A stretch of 64,000 nucleotides of DNA from Oscheius dolichura (taxonomy: Eukaryota > Nematoda > Chromadorea > Rhabditida > Rhabditidae). The notes under the pieces were generated by a model. That model did not search any database. It worked only from the letters and a program-made list of their open reading frames with translations, and was not told the DNA's origin. Location: the NCBI GenBank assembly GCA_932521035.1, contig CAKOAU010000007.1:62001-126000 (forward strand). Direction: 5' to 3'. Numbering within the stretch: position 1 is the first letter of the stretch; each line of letters opens with the position of its first letter. Position numbers and translations under genes: made by a program. Shown piece by piece: positions 32,694 to 49,523 of the stretch.

Positions 32694-35600
32694 ATGGTAG
32701 ACATGTTTTGTTCAACTTCCCCATGGTAGACACGTTTTGATCAACTTCCCCATGGTAGACACGTTTTGATCAACTTCCCCATGGTAGACACGTTTTGATC
32801 AACTTCCCCATGGTAGACACGTTTTCTTCAACTTCCCCATGGTAGACACGTTTTGATCAACTTCCCCTATGGTAGACACGTTTTGATCAACTTCCCCATG
32901 GTTGACACGTTTTCTTCAACTTCCCCATGGTAGACACGTTTTCTTCAACTTCCCCATGGTAGACACGTTTTGATCAACTTCCCCATGGTAGACACGTTTT
33001 GATCAACTTCCCCATGGTAGACACGTTTTCTTCAACTTCCCCATGGTAGACACGTTTTGATCAACTTCCCCTATGGTAGACACGTTTTGATCAACTGCCC
33101 CATGGTAGACACGTTTTGATCAACTTCCCCATGGTAGACACGTTTTGATCAACTTCCCCATGGTAGACACGTTTTCTTCAACTTCCCCATGGTAGACACG
33201 TTTTCTTCAACTTCCCCATGGTAGACACGTTTTCTTCAACTTCCCCATGGTAGACACGTTTTCTTCAACTTCCCCATGGTAGACACGTTTTGATCAACTT
33301 CCCCATGGTAGACACGTTTTCTTCAACTTCCCCATGGTAGACACGTTTTCTTCAACTTCCCCATGGTAGACACGTTTTCTTCAACTTCCCCATGGTAGAC
33401 ACGTTTTCTTCAACTTCCCCATGGTAGACACGTTTTCTTCAACTTCCCATGGTAGACACGTTTTGATCAACTTCCCCATGGTAGACACGATTTGATCAAC
33501 TGCCCCATGGTAGACACGTTTTGATCAACTTCCCCATGGTAGACACGTTTTCTTCAACTTCCCCATGGTAGACACGTTTTGATCAACTTCCCCATGGTAG
33601 ACACGTTTTGATCAACTTCCCCATGGTAGACACGTTTTGATCAACTTCCCCTATGGTAGACACGTTTTGATCAACTGCCCCATGGTAGACACGTTTTGAT
33701 CAACTTCCCCATGGTAGACACGTTTTGATCAACTTCCCCATGGTAGACACGTTTTGATCAACTTCCCCTATGGTAGACACGTTTTCTTCAACTTCCCCAT
33801 GGTAGACACGTTTTGATCAACTGCCCCATGGTAGACACGTTTTGATCAACTTCCCCATGGTAGACACGTTTTGATCAACTTCCCCATGGTAGACACGTTT
33901 TCTTCAACTTCCCCATGGTAGACACGTTTTGATCAACTTCCCCATGGTAGACACGTTTTGATCAACTTCCCCATGGTAGACACGTTTTGATCAACTGCCC
34001 CATGGTAGACACGTTTTGATCAACTTCCCCATGGTAGACACGTTTTCTTCAACTTCCCCATGGTAGACACGTTTTGATCAACTTCCCCTATGGTAGACAC
34101 GTTTTGATCAACTTCCCCATGGTAGACACGTTTTGATCAACTTCCCCATGGTAGACACGTTTTCTTCAACTTCCCCATGGTAGACACGTTTTCTTCAACT
34201 TCCCCATGGTAGACACGTTTTGATCAACTTGCCCTATGGTAGACACGTTTTGATCAACTTGCCCTATGGTAGAAACGATCTATGGTAGACATGTTTTGTT
34301 CAACTTCCCCATGGTAGACACGTTTTGATCAACTTCCCCATGGTAGACACGTTTTGATCAACTTCCCCATGGTAGACACGTTTTGATCAACTGCCCCATG
34401 GTAGACACGTTTTGATCAACTTCCCCATGGTAGACACGTTTTCTTCAACTTCCCCATGGTAGACACGTTTTGATCAACTTCCCCTATGGTAGACACGTTT
34501 TGATCAACTTCCCCATGGTAGACACGTTTTGATCAACTTCCCCATGGTAGACACGTTTTCTTCAACTTCCCCATGGTAGACACGTTTTCTTCAACTTCCC
34601 CATGGTAGACACGTTTTGATCAACTTGCCCTATGGTAGAAACGATCTATGGTAGACATGTTTTGTTCAACTTCCCCATGGTAGACATGTTTTGTTCAACT
34701 TCCCCATGGTAGACACGTTTTGATCAACTTCCCCATGGTAGACACGTTTTGATCAACTTCCCCATGGTAGACACGTTTTGATCAACTTCCCCTATGGTAG
34801 ACACGTTTTGATCAACTTCCCCATGGTTGACACGTTTTCTTCAACTTCCCCATGGTAGACACGTTTTCTTCAACTTCCCCATGGTAGACACGTTTTGATC
34901 AACTTCCCCATGGTAGACACGTTTTCTTCAACTTCCCCATGGTAGACACGTTTTGATCAACTTCCCCATGGTAGACACGTTTTCTTCAACTTCCCCATGG
35001 TAGACACGTTTTCTTCAACTTCCCCATGGTAGACACGTTTTGATCAACTTCCCCATGGTAGACACGTTTTGATCAACTTCCCCATGGTAGACACGTTTTG
35101 ATCAACTTCCCCATGGTAGACACGTTTTCTTCAACTTCCCCATGGTAGACACGTTTTCTTCAACTTCCCCATGGTAGACACGTTTTGATCAACTTCCCCA
35201 TGGTAGACACGTTTTGATCAACTTCCCCATGGTAGACACGTTTTGATCAACTTCCCCATGGTAGACACGTTTTGATCAACTTCCCCATGGTTGACACGTT
35301 TTCTTCAACTTCCCCATGGTAGACACGTTTTCTTCAACTTCCCCATGGTAGACACGTTTTCTTCAACTTCCCCATGGTAGACACGTTTTGATCAACTTCC
35401 CCATGGTAGACACGTTTTCTTCAACTTCCCCATGGTAGACACGTTTTCTTCAACTTCCCCATGGTAGACACGTTTTGATCAACTTCCCCATGGTAGACAC
35501 GTTTTGATCAACTTCCCCATGGTAGACACGTTTTGATCAACTTCCCCATGGTAGACACGTTTTGATCAACTTCCCCATGGTAGACACGTTTTGATCAACT

Positions 35601-38600
35601 TCCCCATGGTAGACACGTTTTGATCAACTTCCCCATGGTAGACACGTTTTGATCAACTTCCCCATGGTAGACACGTTTTGATCAACTTCCCCATGGTTGA
35701 CACGTTTTCTTCAACTTCCCCATGGTAGACACGTTTTGATCAACTTCCCCATGGTAGACACGTTTTGATCAACTTCCCCATGGTAGACACGTTTTCTTCA
35801 ACTTCCCCATGGTAGACACGTTTTGATCAACTTCCCCATGGTAGACACGTTTTGATCAACTTCCCCATGGTAGACACGTTTTGATCAACTGCCCCATGGT
35901 AGACACGTTTTGATCAACTTCCCCATGGTAGACACGTTTTCTTCAACTTCCCCATGGTAGACACGTTTTGATCAACTTCCCCTATGGTAGACACGTTTTG
36001 ATCAACTTCCCCATGGTAGACACGTTTTGATCAACTTCCCCATGGTAGACACGTTTTCTTCAACTTCCCCATGGTAGACACGTTTTCTTCAACTTCCCCA
36101 TGGTAGACACGTTTTGATCAACTTGCCCTATGGTAGACACGTTTTGATCAACTTGCCCTATGGTAGAAACGATCTATGGTAGACATGTTTTGTTCAACTT
36201 CCCCATGGTAGACACGTTTTGATCAACTTCCCCATGGTAGACACGTTTTGATCAACTTCCCCATGGTAGACACGTTTTGATCAACTGCCCCATGGTAGAC
36301 ACGTTTTGATCAACTTCCCCATGGTAGACACGTTTTCTTCAACTTCCCCATGGTAGACACGTTTTGATCAACTTCCCCTATGGTAGACACGTTTTGATCA
36401 ACTTCCCCATGGTAGACACGTTTTGATCAACTTCCCCTATGGTAGACACGTTTTGATCAACTTCCCCATGGTTGACACGTTTTCTTCAACTTCCCCTATG
36501 GTAGACACGTTTTGATCAACTTCCCCATGGTTGACACGTTTTCTTCAACTTCCCCATGGTAGACACGTTTTCTTCAACTTCCCCATGGTAGACACGTTTT
36601 GATCAACTTCCCCATGGTAGACACGTTTTCTTCAACTTCCCCATGGTAGACACGTTTTGATCAACTTCCCCATGGTAGACACGTTTTCTTCAACTTCCCC
36701 ATGGTAGACACGTTTTCTTCAACTTCCCCATGGTAGACACGTTTTGATCAACTTCCCCATGGTAGACACGTTTTGATCAACTTCCCCATGGTAGACACGT
36801 TTTGATCAACTTCCCCATGGTAGACACGTTTTCTTCAACTTCCCCATGGTAGACACGTTTTCTTCAACTTCCCCATGGTAGACACGTTTTGATCAACTTC
36901 CCCATGGTAGACACGTTTTGATCAACTTCCCCATGGTAGACACGTTTTGATCAACTTCCCCATGGTAGACACGTTTTGATCAACTTCCCCATGGTTGACA
37001 CGTTTTCTTCAACTTCCCCATGGTAGACACGTTTTCTTCAACTTCCCCATGGTAGACACGTTTTGATCAACTTCCCCATGGTAGACACGTTTTCTTCAAC
37101 TTCCCCATGGTAGACACGTTTTCTTCAACTTCCCCATGGTAGACACGTTTTGATCAACTTCCCCATGGTAGACACGTTTTGATCAACTTCCCCATGGTAG
37201 ACACGTTTTGATCAACTTCCCCATGGTAGACACGTTTTGATCAACTTCCCCATGGTAGACACGTTTTCTTCAACTTCCCCATGGTAGACACGTTTTGATC
37301 AACTTCCCCTATGGTAGACACGTTTTGATCAACTTCCCCATGGTTGACACGTTTTCTTCAACTTCCCCATGGTAGACACGTTTTCTTCAACTTCCCCATG
37401 GTAGACACGTTTTGATCAACTTCCCCATGGTAGACACGTTTTCTTCAACTTCCCCATGGTAGACACGTTTTCTTCAACTTCCCCATGGTAGACACGTTTT
37501 GATCAACTTCCCCATGGTAGACACGTTTTGATCAACTTCCCCATGGTAGACACGTTTTGATCAACTTCCCCATGGTAGACACGTTTTCTTCAACTTCCCC
37601 ATGGTAGACACGTTTTCTTCAACTTCCCCATGGTAGACACGTTTTGATCAACTTCCCCATGGTAGACACGTTTTGATCAACTTCCCCATGGTAGACACGT
37701 TTTGATCAACTTCCCCATGGTAGACACGTTTTGATCAACTTCCCCATGGTAGACACGTTTTCTTCAACTTCCCCATGGTAGACACGTTTTCTTCAACTTC
37801 CCCATGGTAGACACGTTTTGATCAACTTCCCCTATGGTAGACACGTTTTGATCAACTTCCCCATGGTAGACACGTTTTCTTCAACTTCCCCATGGTAGAC
37901 ACGTTTTGATCAACTTCCCCATGGTAGACACGTTTTGATCAACTTCCCCATGGTAGACACGTTTTGATCAACTTCCCCATGGTAGACACGTTTTGATCAA
38001 CTTCCCCATGGTAGACACGTTTTGATCAACTTCCCCATGGTAGACACGTTTTCTTCAACTTCCCCATGGTAGACACGTTTTGATCAACTTCCCCATGGTA
38101 GACACGTTTTCTTCAACTTCCCCATGGTAGACACGTTTTCTTCAACTTCCCCATGGTAGACACGTTTTGATCAACTTCCCCATGGTAGACACGTTTTCTT
38201 CAACTTCCCCATGGTAGACACGTTTTCTTCAACTTCCCCATGGTAGACACGTTTTCTTCAACTTCCCCATGGTAGACACGTTTTCTTCAACTTCCCCATG
38301 GTAGACACGTTTTCTTCAACTTCCCCATGGTAGACACGTTTTGATCAACTTCCCCATGGTAGACACGATTTGATCAACTGCCCCATGGTAGACACGTTTT
38401 GATCAACTTCCCCATGGTAGACACGTTTTCTTCAACTTCCCCATGGTAGACACGTTTTGATCAACTTCCCCATGGTAGACACGTTTTGATCAACTTCCCC
38501 ATGGTAGACACGTTTTGATCAACTTCCCCTATGGTAGACACGTTTTGATCAACTGCCCCATGGTAGACACGTTTTGATCAACTTCCCCATGGTAGACACG

Positions 38601-41600
38601 TTTTGATCAACTTCCCCATGGTAGACACGTTTTGATCAACTTCCCCTATGGTAGACACGTTTTGATCAACTTCCCCATGGTAGACACGTTTTGATCAACT
38701 TCCCCATGGTAGACACGTTTTGATCAACTGCCCCATGGTAGACACGTTTTGATCAACTTCCCCATGGTAGACACGTTTTCTTCAACTTCCCCATGGTAGA
38801 CACGTTTTGATCAACTTCCCCTATGGTAGACACGTTTTGATCAACTTCCCCATGGTAGACACGTTTTGATCAACTTCCCCATGGTAGACACGTTTTCTTC
38901 AACTTCCCCATGGTAGACACGTTTTCTTCAACTTCCCCATGGTAGACACGTTTTGATCAACTTGCCCTATGGTAGACACGTTTTGATCAACTTGCCCTAT
39001 GGTAGACACGTTTTGATCAACTTGCCCTATGGTAGAAACGATCTATGGTAGACATGTTTTGTTCAACTTCCCCATGGTAGACACGTTTTGATCAACTTCC
39101 CCATGGTAGACACGTTTTGATCAACTTCCCCATGGTAGACACGTTTTGATCAACTTCCCCATGGTAGACACGTTTTCTTCAACTTCCCCATGGTAGACAC
39201 GTTTTGATCAACTTCCCCATGGTAGACACGTTTTCTTCAACTTCCCCATGGTAGACACGTTTTCTTCAACTTCCCCATGGTAGACACGTTTTCTTCAACT
39301 TCCCCATGGTAGACACGTTTTGATCAACTTCCCCATGGTAGACACGTTTTCTTCAACTTCCCCATGGTAGACACGTTTTCTTCAACTTCCCCATGCTAGA
39401 CACGTTTTGATCAACTTCCCCATGGTAGACACGTTTTGATCAACTTCCCCATGGTAGACACGTTTTGATCAACTTCCCCATGGTAGACACGTTTTGATCA
39501 ACTTCCCCATGGTAGACACGTTTTGATCAACTTCCCCATGGTAGACACGTTTTGATCAACTTCCCCATGGTAGACACGTTTTGATCAACTTCCCCATGGT
39601 AGACACGTTTTGATCAACTTCCCCATGGTAGACACGTTTTCTTCAACTTCCCCATGGTAGACACGTTTTCTTCAACTTCCCCGTGGTAGACACGTTTTGA
39701 TCAACTTCCCCATGGTAGACACGTTTTGATCAACTTCCCCATGGTAGACACGTTTTGATCAACTTCCCCATGGTAGACACGATTTGATCAACTGCCCCAT
39801 GGTAGACACGATTTGATCAACTGCCCCATGGTAGACACGTTTTGATCAACTTCCCCATGGTAGACACGTTTTCTTCAACTTCCCCATGGTAGACACGTTT
39901 TGATCAACTTCCCCATGGTAGACACGTTTTCTTCAACTTCCCCATGGTAGACACGTTTTGATCAACTTCCCCATGGTAGACACGTTTTGATCAACTTCCC
40001 CATGGTAGACACGTTTTGATCAACTTCCCCTATGGTAGACACGTTTTGATCAACTTCCCCATGGTAGACACGTTTTCTTCAACTTCCCCATGGTAGACAC
40101 GTTTGATCAACTTCCCCATGGTAGACACGTTTTCTTCAACTTCCCCATGGTAGACACGTTTTGATCAACTTGCCCTATGGTAGACACGTTTTCTTCAACT
40201 TCCCCATGGTAGACACGTTTTCTTCAACTTCCCCATGGTAGACACGTTTTGATCAACTTCCCCATGGTAGACACGTTTTCTTCAACTTCCCCACGGTAGA
40301 CACGTTTTCTTCAACTTCCCCATGGTAGACACGTTTTCTTCAACTTCCCCATGGTAGACACGTTTTCTTCAACTTCCCCATGGTAGACACGTTTTGATCA
40401 ACTTCCCCTATGGTAGACACGTTTTCTTCAACTTCCCCATGGTAGACACGTTTTGATCAACTTCCCCATGGTAGACACGTTTTGATCAACTTCCCCATGG
40501 TAGACACGTTTTGATCAACTTCCCCATGGTAGACACGTTTTGATCAACTTCCCCATGGTAGACACGTTTTGATCAACTGCCCCATGGTAGACACGTTTTG
40601 ATCAACTTCCCCATGGTAGACACGTTTTGATCAACTTCCCCATGGTAGACACGTTTTGATCAACTTCCCCATGGTAGACACGTTTTCTTCAACTTCCCCA
40701 TGGTAGACACGTTTTGATCAACTTCCCCATGGTAGACACGTTTTCTTCAACTTCCCCATGGTAGACACGTTTTGATCAACTTCCCCATGGTAGACACGTT
40801 TTCTTCAACTTCCCCATGGTAGACACGTTTTCTTCAACTTCCCCATGGTAGACACGTTTTCTTCAACTTCCCCATGGTAGACACGTTTTCTTCAACTTCC
40901 CCATGGTAGACACGTTTTGATCAACTTCCCCATGGTAGACACGTTTTGATCAACTTCCCCATGGTAGACACGTTTTGATCAACTGCCCCATGGTAGACAC
41001 GTTTTGATCAACTTCCCCATGGTAGACACGTTTTGATCAACTTCCCCATGGTAGACACGTTTTGATCAACTTCCCCATGGTAGACACGTTTTCTTCAACT
41101 TCCCCATGGTAGACACGTTTTGATCAACTTCCCCTATGGTAGACACGTTTTGATCAACTTCCCCATGGTAGACACGTTTTCTTCAACTTCCCCATGGTAG
41201 ACACGTTTTCTTCAACTTCCCCATGGTAGACACGTTTTGATCAACTTGCCCTATGGTAGACACGTTTTGATCAACTTGCCCTATGGTAGACACGTTTTGA
41301 TCAACTTGCCCTATGGTAGAAACGATCTATGGTAGACATGTTTTGTTCAACTTCCCCATGGTAGACACGTTTTGATCAACTGCCCCATGGTAGACACGTT
41401 TTGATCAACTTCCCCATGGTAGACACGTTTTGATCAACTTCCCCATGGTAGACACGTTTTCTTCAACTTCCCCATGGTAGACACGTTTTCTTCAACTTCC
41501 CCATGGTAGACACGTTTTGATCAACTTCCCCTATGGTAGACACGTTTTGATCAACTTCCCCATGGTAGACACGTTTTCTTCAACTTCCCCATGGTAGACA

Positions 41601-44600
41601 CGTTTTGATCAACTTCCCCATGGTAGACACGTTTTGATCAACTTCCCCATGGTAGACACGTTTTGATCAACTTCCCCATGGTAGACACGTTTTGATCAAC
41701 TTCCCCATGGTAGACACGTTTTCTTCAACTTCCCCGTGGTAGACACGTTTTGATCAACTTCCCCATGGTAGACACGTTTTGATCAACTTCCCCATGGTAG
41801 ACACGTTTTGATCAACTTCCCCATGGTAGACACGATTTGATCAACTGCCCCATGGTAGACACGATTTGATCAACTGCCCCATGGTAGACACGTTTTGATC
41901 AACTTCCCCATGGTAGACACGTTTTCTTCAACTTCCCCATGGTAGACACGTTTTGATCAACTTCCCCATGGTAGACACGTTTTCTTCAACTTCCCCATGG
42001 TAGACACGTTTTGATCAACTTCCCCATGGTAGACACGTTTTGATCAACTTCCCCTATGGTAGACACGTTTTGATCAACTTCCCCATGGTAGACACGTTTT
42101 CTTCAACTTCCCCATGGTAGACACGTTTGATCAACTTCCCCATGGTAGACACGTTTTCTTCAACTTCCCCATGGTAGACACGTTTTGATCAACTTGCCCT
42201 ATGGTAGACACGTTTTCTTCAACTTCCCCATGGTAGACACGTTTTCTTCAACTTCCCCATGGTAGACACGTTTTGATCAACTTCCCCATGGTAGACACGT
42301 TTTCTTCAACTTCCCCACGGTAGACACGTTTTCTTCAACTTCCCCATGGTAGACACGTTTTCTTCAACTTCCCCATGGTAGACACGTTTTCTTCAACTTC
42401 CCCATGGTAGACACGTTTTGATCAACTTCGCCTATGGTAGACACGTTTTCTTCAACTTCCCCATGGTAGACACGTTTTGATCAACTTCCCCATGGTAGAC
42501 ACGTTTTGATCAACTTCCCCATGGTAGACACGTTTTGATCAACTTCCCCATGGTAGACACGTTTTGATCAACTTCCCCATGGTAGACACGTTTTGATCAA
42601 CTGCCCCATGGTAGACACGTTTTGATCAACTTCCCCATGGTAGACACGTTTTGATCAACTTCCCCATGGTAGACACGTTTTGATCAACTTCCCCATGGTA
42701 GACACGTTTTCTTCAACTTCCCCATGGTAGACACGTTTTGATCAACTTCCCCATGGTAGACACGTTTTCTTCAACTTCCCCATGGTAGACACGTTTTGAT
42801 CAACTTCCCCATGGTAGACACGTTTTCTTCAACTTCCCCATGGTAGACACGTTTTCTTCAACTTCCCCATGGTAGACACGTTTTGATCAACTTCCCCATG
42901 GTAGACACGTTTTGATCAACTTCCCCATGGTAGACACGTTTTGATCAACTTCCCCATGGTAGACACGTTTTCTTCAACTTCCCCATGGTAGACACGTTTT
43001 CTTCAACTTCCCCATGGTAGACACGTTTTCTTCAACTTCCCCATGGTAGACACGTTTTCTTCAACTTCCCCATGGTAGACACGTTTTGATCAACTTCCCC
43101 TATGGTAGACACGTTTTGATCAACTTCCCCATGGTAGACACGTTTTCTTCAACTTCCCCATGGTAGACACGTTTTGATCAACTTCCCCATGGTAGACACG
43201 TTTTGATCAACTTCCCCATGGTAGACACGTTTTGATCAACTTCCCCATGGTAGACACGTTTTGATCAACTTCCCCATGGTAGACACGTTTTGATCAACTT
43301 CCCCATGGTAGACACGTTTTGATCAACTTCCCCATGGTAGACACGTTTTCTTCAACTTCCCCATGGTAGACACGTTTTCTTCAACTTCCCCATGGTAGAC
43401 ACGTTTTCTTCAACTTCCCCATGGTAGACACGTTTTCTTCAACTTCCCCATGGTAGACACGTTTTGATCAACTTCCCCATGGTAGACACGTTTTCTTCAA
43501 CTTCCCCATGGTAGACACGTTTTCTTCAACTTCCCCATGGTAGACACGTTTTCTTCAACTTCCCCATGGTAGACACGTTTTCTTCAACTTCCCCATGGTA
43601 GACACGTTTTCTTCAACTTCCCCATGGTAGACACGTTTTGATCAACTTCCCCATGGTAGACACGATTTGATCAACTGCCCCATGGTAGACACGTTTTGAT
43701 CAACTTCCCCATGGTAGACACGTTTTGATCAACTTCCCCTATGGTAGACACGTTTTGATCAACTTCCCCTATGGTAGACACGTTTTGATCAACTGCCCCA
43801 TGGTAGACACGTTTTGATCAACTTCCCCATGGTAGACACGTTTTGATCAACTTCCCCATGGTAGACACGTTTTGATCAACTTCCCCTATGGTAGACACGT
43901 TTTGATCAACTGCCCCATGGTAGACACGTTTTGATCAACTTCCCCATGGTAGACACGTTTTCTTCAACTTCCCCATGGTAGACACGTTTTGATCAACTTC
44001 CCCATGGTAGACACGTTTTGATCAACTTCCCCATGGTAGACACGTTTTGATCAACTTCCCCATGGTAGACACGTTTTCTTCAACTGCCCCATGGTAGACA
44101 CGTTTTGATCAACTTCCCCATGGTAGACACGTTTTCTTCAACTTCCCCATGGTAGACACGTTTTGATCAACTTCCCCATGGTAGACACGTTTTGATCAAC
44201 TTCCCCATGGTAGACACGTTTTGATCAACTGCCCCATGGTAGACACGTTTTGATCAACTTCCCCATGGTAGACACGTTTTGATCAACTTCCCCATGGTAG
44301 ACACGTTTTCTTCAACTTCCCCATGGTAGACACGTTTTGATCAACTTGCCCTATGGTAGACACGTTTTGATCAACTTGCCCTATGGTAGAAACGATCTAT
44401 GGTAGACACGTTTTGATCAACTTCCCCATGGTAGACACGTTTTGATCAACTTCCCCATGGTAGACACGTTTTCTTCAACTTCACCATGGTAGACACGTTT
44501 TGATCAACTTGCCCTATGGTAGACACGTTTTGATCAACTTGCCCTATGGTAGAAACGATCTATGGTAGACATGTTTTGTTCAACTTCCCCATGGTAGACA

Positions 44601-47600
44601 CGTTTTGATCAACTTCCCCATGGTAGACACGTTTTGATCAACTTCCCCATGGTAGACACGTTTTGATCAACTTCCCCATGGTAGACACGTTTTCTTCAAC
44701 TTCCCCATGGTAGACACGTTTTGATCAACTTCCCCTATGGTAGACACGTTTTGATCAACTTCCCCATGGTTGACACGTTTTCTTCAACTTCCCCATGGTA
44801 GACACGTTTTGATCAACTTCCCCATGGTAGACACGTTTTCTTCAACTTCCCCATGGTAGACACGTTTTCTTCAACTTCCCCATGGTAGACACGTTTTCTT
44901 CAACTTCCCCATGGTAGACACGTTTTGATCAACTTCCCCATGGTAGACACGTTTTCTTCAACTTCCCCATGGTAGACACGTTTTCTTCAACTTCCCCATG
45001 GTAGACACGTTTTGATCAACTTCCCCATGGTAGACACGTTTTGATCAACTTCCCCATGGTAGACACGTTTTGATCAACTTCCCCTATGGTAGACACGTTT
45101 TGATCAACTTCCCCATGGTAGACACGTTTGATCAACTTCCCCATGGTAGACACGTTTTGATCAACTTCCCCATGGTAGACACGTTTTGATCAACTTCCCC
45201 ATGGTAGACACGTTTTCTTCAACTTCCCCATGGTAGACACGTTTTCTTCAACTTCCCCGTGGTAGACACGTTTTGATCAACTTCCCCATGGTAGACACGT
45301 TTTGATCAACTTCCCCATGGTAGACACGTTTTGATCAACTTCCCCATGGTAGACACGTTTTGATCAACTTCCCCATGGTAGACACGTTTTCTTCAACTTC
45401 CCCATGGTAGACACGTTTTGATCAACTTCCCCTATGGTAGACACGTTTTGATCAACTTCCCCATGGTAGACACGTTGTCTTCAACTTCCCCATGGTAGAC
45501 ACGTTTTGATCAACTTGCCCTATGGTAGACACGTTTTGATCAACTTCCCCATGGTTGACACGTTTTCTTCAACTTCCCCATGGTAGACACGTTTTCTTCA
45601 ACTTCCCCATGGTAGACACGTTTTGATCAACTTCCCCATGGTAGACACGTTTTGATCAACTTCCCCATGGTAGACACGTTTTGATCAACTTCCCCATGGT
45701 AGACACGTTTTCTTCAACTTCCCCATGGTAGACACGTTTTCTTCAACTTCCCCATGGTAGACACGTTTTCTTCAACTTCCCCATGGTAGACACGTTTTCT
45801 TCAACTTCCCCATGGTAGACACGTTTTGATCAACTTCCCCATGGTAGACACGATTTGATCAACTGCCCCATGGTAGACACGTTTTGATCAACTTCCCCAT
45901 GGTAGACACGTTTTCTTCAACTTCCCCATGGTAGACACGTTTTGATCAACTTCCCTATGGTAGACACGTTTTGATCAACTTCCCCATGGTAGACACGTTT
46001 TGATCAACTTCCCCTATGGTAGACACGTTTTGATCAACTGCCCCATGGTAGACACGTTTTGATCAACTTCCCCATGGTAGACACGTTTTGATCAACTTCC
46101 CCTATGGTAGACACGTTTTGATCAACTTCCCCATGGTAGACACGTTTTCTTCAACTTCCCCATGGTAGACACGTTTTGATCAACTTCCCCATGGTAGACA
46201 CGTTTTGATCAACTTCCCCATGGTAGACACGTTTTCTTCAACTTCCCCATGGTAGACACGTTTTGATCAACTTCCCCATGGTAGACACGTTTTCTTCAAC
46301 TTCCCCATGGTAGACACGTTTTCTTCAACTTCCCCATGGTAGACACGTTTTGATCAACTTGCCCTATGGTAGACACGTTTTGATCAACTTGCCCTATGGT
46401 AGAAACGATCTATGGTAGACATGTTTTGTTCAACTTCCCCATGGTAGACACGTTTTGATCAACTTCCCCATGGTAGACACGTTTTGATCAACTTCCCCAT
46501 GGTAGACACGTTTTGATCAACTTCCCCATGGTAGACACGTTTTCTTCAACTTCCCCATGGTAGACACGTTTTGATCAACTTCCCCTATGGTAGACACGTT
46601 TTGATCAACTTCCCCATGGTTGACACGTTTTCTTCAACTTCCCCATGGTAGACACGTTTTCTTCAACTTCCCCATGGTAGACACGTTTTGATCAACTTCC
46701 CCTATGGTAGACACGTTTTGATCAACTTCCCCATGGTAGACACGTTTTCTTCAACTTCCCCATGGTAGACACGTTTGATCAACTTCCCCATGGTAGACAC
46801 GTTTTCTTCAACTTCCCCATGGTAGACACGTTTTGATCAACTTCCCCATGGTAGACACGTTTTGATCAACTTCCCCATGGTAGACACGTTTTGATCAACT
46901 TCCCCATGGTAGACACGTTTTCTTCAACTTCCCCATGGTAGACACGTTTTCTTCAACTTCCCCATGGTAGACACGTTTTCTTCAACTTCCCCATGGTAGA
47001 CACGTTTTGATCAACTTCCCCATGGTAGACACGTTTTGATCAACTTCCCCATGGTAGACACGTTTTGATCAACTTCCCCATGGTAGACACGTTTTCTTCA
47101 ACTTCCCCATGGTAGACACGTTTTGATCAACTTCCCCATGGTAGACACGTTTTGATCAACTTCCCCATGGTAGACACGTTTTGATCAACTTCCCCTATGG
47201 TAGACACGTTTTGATCAACTTCCCCATGGTAGACACGTTTTCTTCAACTTCCCCATGGTAGACACGTTTTGATCAACTTGCCCTATGGTAGACACGTTTT
47301 GATCAACTTCCCCATGGTAGACACGTTTTGATCAACTTCCCCATGGTAGACACGTTTTCTTCAACTTCCCCATGGTAGACACGTTTTGATCAACTTCCCC
47401 ATGGTAGACACGATTTGATCAACTGCCCCATGGTAGACACGATTTGATCAACTGCCCCATGGTAGACACGTTTTGATCAACTTCCCCATGGTAGACACGT
47501 TTTCTTCAACTTCCCCATGGTAGACACGTTTTGATCAACTTCCCCATGGTAGACACGTTTTCTTCAACTTCCCCATGGTAGACACGTTTTGATCAACTTC

Positions 47601-49523
47601 CCCATGGTAGACACGTTTTGATCAACTTCCCCATGGTAGACACGTTTTGATCAACTTCCCCTATGGTAGACACGTTTTGATCAACTTCCCCATGGTAGAC
47701 ACGTTTTCTTCAACTTCCCCATGGTAGACACGTTTGATCAACTTCCCCATGGTAGACACGTTTTCTTCAACTTCCCCACGGTAGACACGTTTTCTTCAAC
47801 TTCCCCATGGTAGACACGTTTTCTTCAACTTCCCCATGGTAGACACGTTTTGATCAACTTCCCCTATGGTAGACACGTTTTGATCAACTTCCCCATGGTA
47901 GACACGTTTTCTTCAACTTCCCCATGGTAGACACGTTTTCTTCAACTTCCCCATGGTAGACACGTTTTGATCAACTGCCCCATGGTAGACACGTTTTGAT
48001 CAACTGCCCCATGGTAGACACGTTTTGATCAACTGCCCCATGGTAGACACGTTTTGATCAACTGCCCCATGGTAGACACGTTTTGATCAACTTCCCCATG
48101 GTAGACACGTTTTGATCAACTTCCCCATGGTAGACACGTTTTCTTCAACTTCCCCATGGTAGACACGTTTTGATCAACTTCCCCTATGGTAGACACGTTT
48201 TGATCAACTTCCCCATGGTAGACATGTTTTGTTCAACTTCCCCATGGTAGACACGTTTTGATCAACTTCCCCATGGTAGACACGTTTTGATCAACTTCCC
48301 CATGGTAGACACGTTTTCTTCAACTTCCCCATGGTAGACACGTTTTCTTCAACTTCCCCATGGTAGACACGTTTTCTTCAACTTCCCCATGGTAGACACG
48401 TTTTGATCAACTTCCCCATGGTAGACACGTTTTCTTCAACTTCCCCATGGTAGACACGTTTTGATCAACTTCCCCATGGTAGACACGTTTTCTTCAACTT
48501 CCCCATGGTAGACACGTTTTCTTCAACTTCCCCATGGTAGACACGTTTTGATCAACTTCCCCATGGTAGACACGTTTTCTTCAACTTCCCCATGGTAGAC
48601 ACGTTTTCTTCAACTTCCCCATGGTAGACACGTTTTGATCAACTTCCCCATGGTAGACACGTTTTGATCAACTGCCCCATGGTAGACACGTTTTGATCAA
48701 CTTCCCCATGGTAGACACGTTTTCTTCAACTTCCCCATGGTAGACACGTTTTCTTCAACTTCCCCATGGTAGACACGTTTTGATCAACTTCCCCATGGTA
48801 GACACGTTTTCTTCAACTTCCCCATGGTAGACACGTTTTGATCAACTTCCCCATGGTAGACACGTTTTGATCAACTTCCCCATGGTAGACACGTTTTCTT
48901 CAACTTCCCCATGGTAGACACGTTTTGATCAACTTCCCCATGGTAGACACGTTTTGATCAACTTCCCCTATGGTAGACACGTTTTGATCAACTTCCCCAT
49001 GGTAGACACGTTTTCTTCAACTTCCCCATGGTAGACACGTTTTGATCAACTTCCCCATGGTAGACACGTTTTCTTCAACTTCCCCATGGTAGACACGTTT
49101 TGATCAACTTCCCCATGGTAGACACGTTTTGATCAACTTCCCCTATGGTAGACACGTTTTGATCAACTTCCCCATGGTAGACATGTTTTGTTCAACTTCC
49201 CCATGGTAGACACGTTTTGATCAACTTCCCCATGGTAGACACGTTTTGATCAACTTCCCCATGGTAGACACGTTTTCTTCAACTTCCCCATGGTAGACAC
49301 GTTTTCTTCAACTTCCCCATGGTAGACACGTTTTGATCAACTTCCCCATGGTAGACACGTTTTCTTCAACTTCCCCATGGTAGACACGTTTTGATCAACT
49401 TCCCCATGGTAGACACGTTTTCTTCAACTTCCCCATGGTAGACACGTTTTCTTCAACTTCCCCATGGTAGACACGTTTTGATCAACTTCCCCTATGGTGG
49501 ACACGTTTTGATCAACTTGCCCT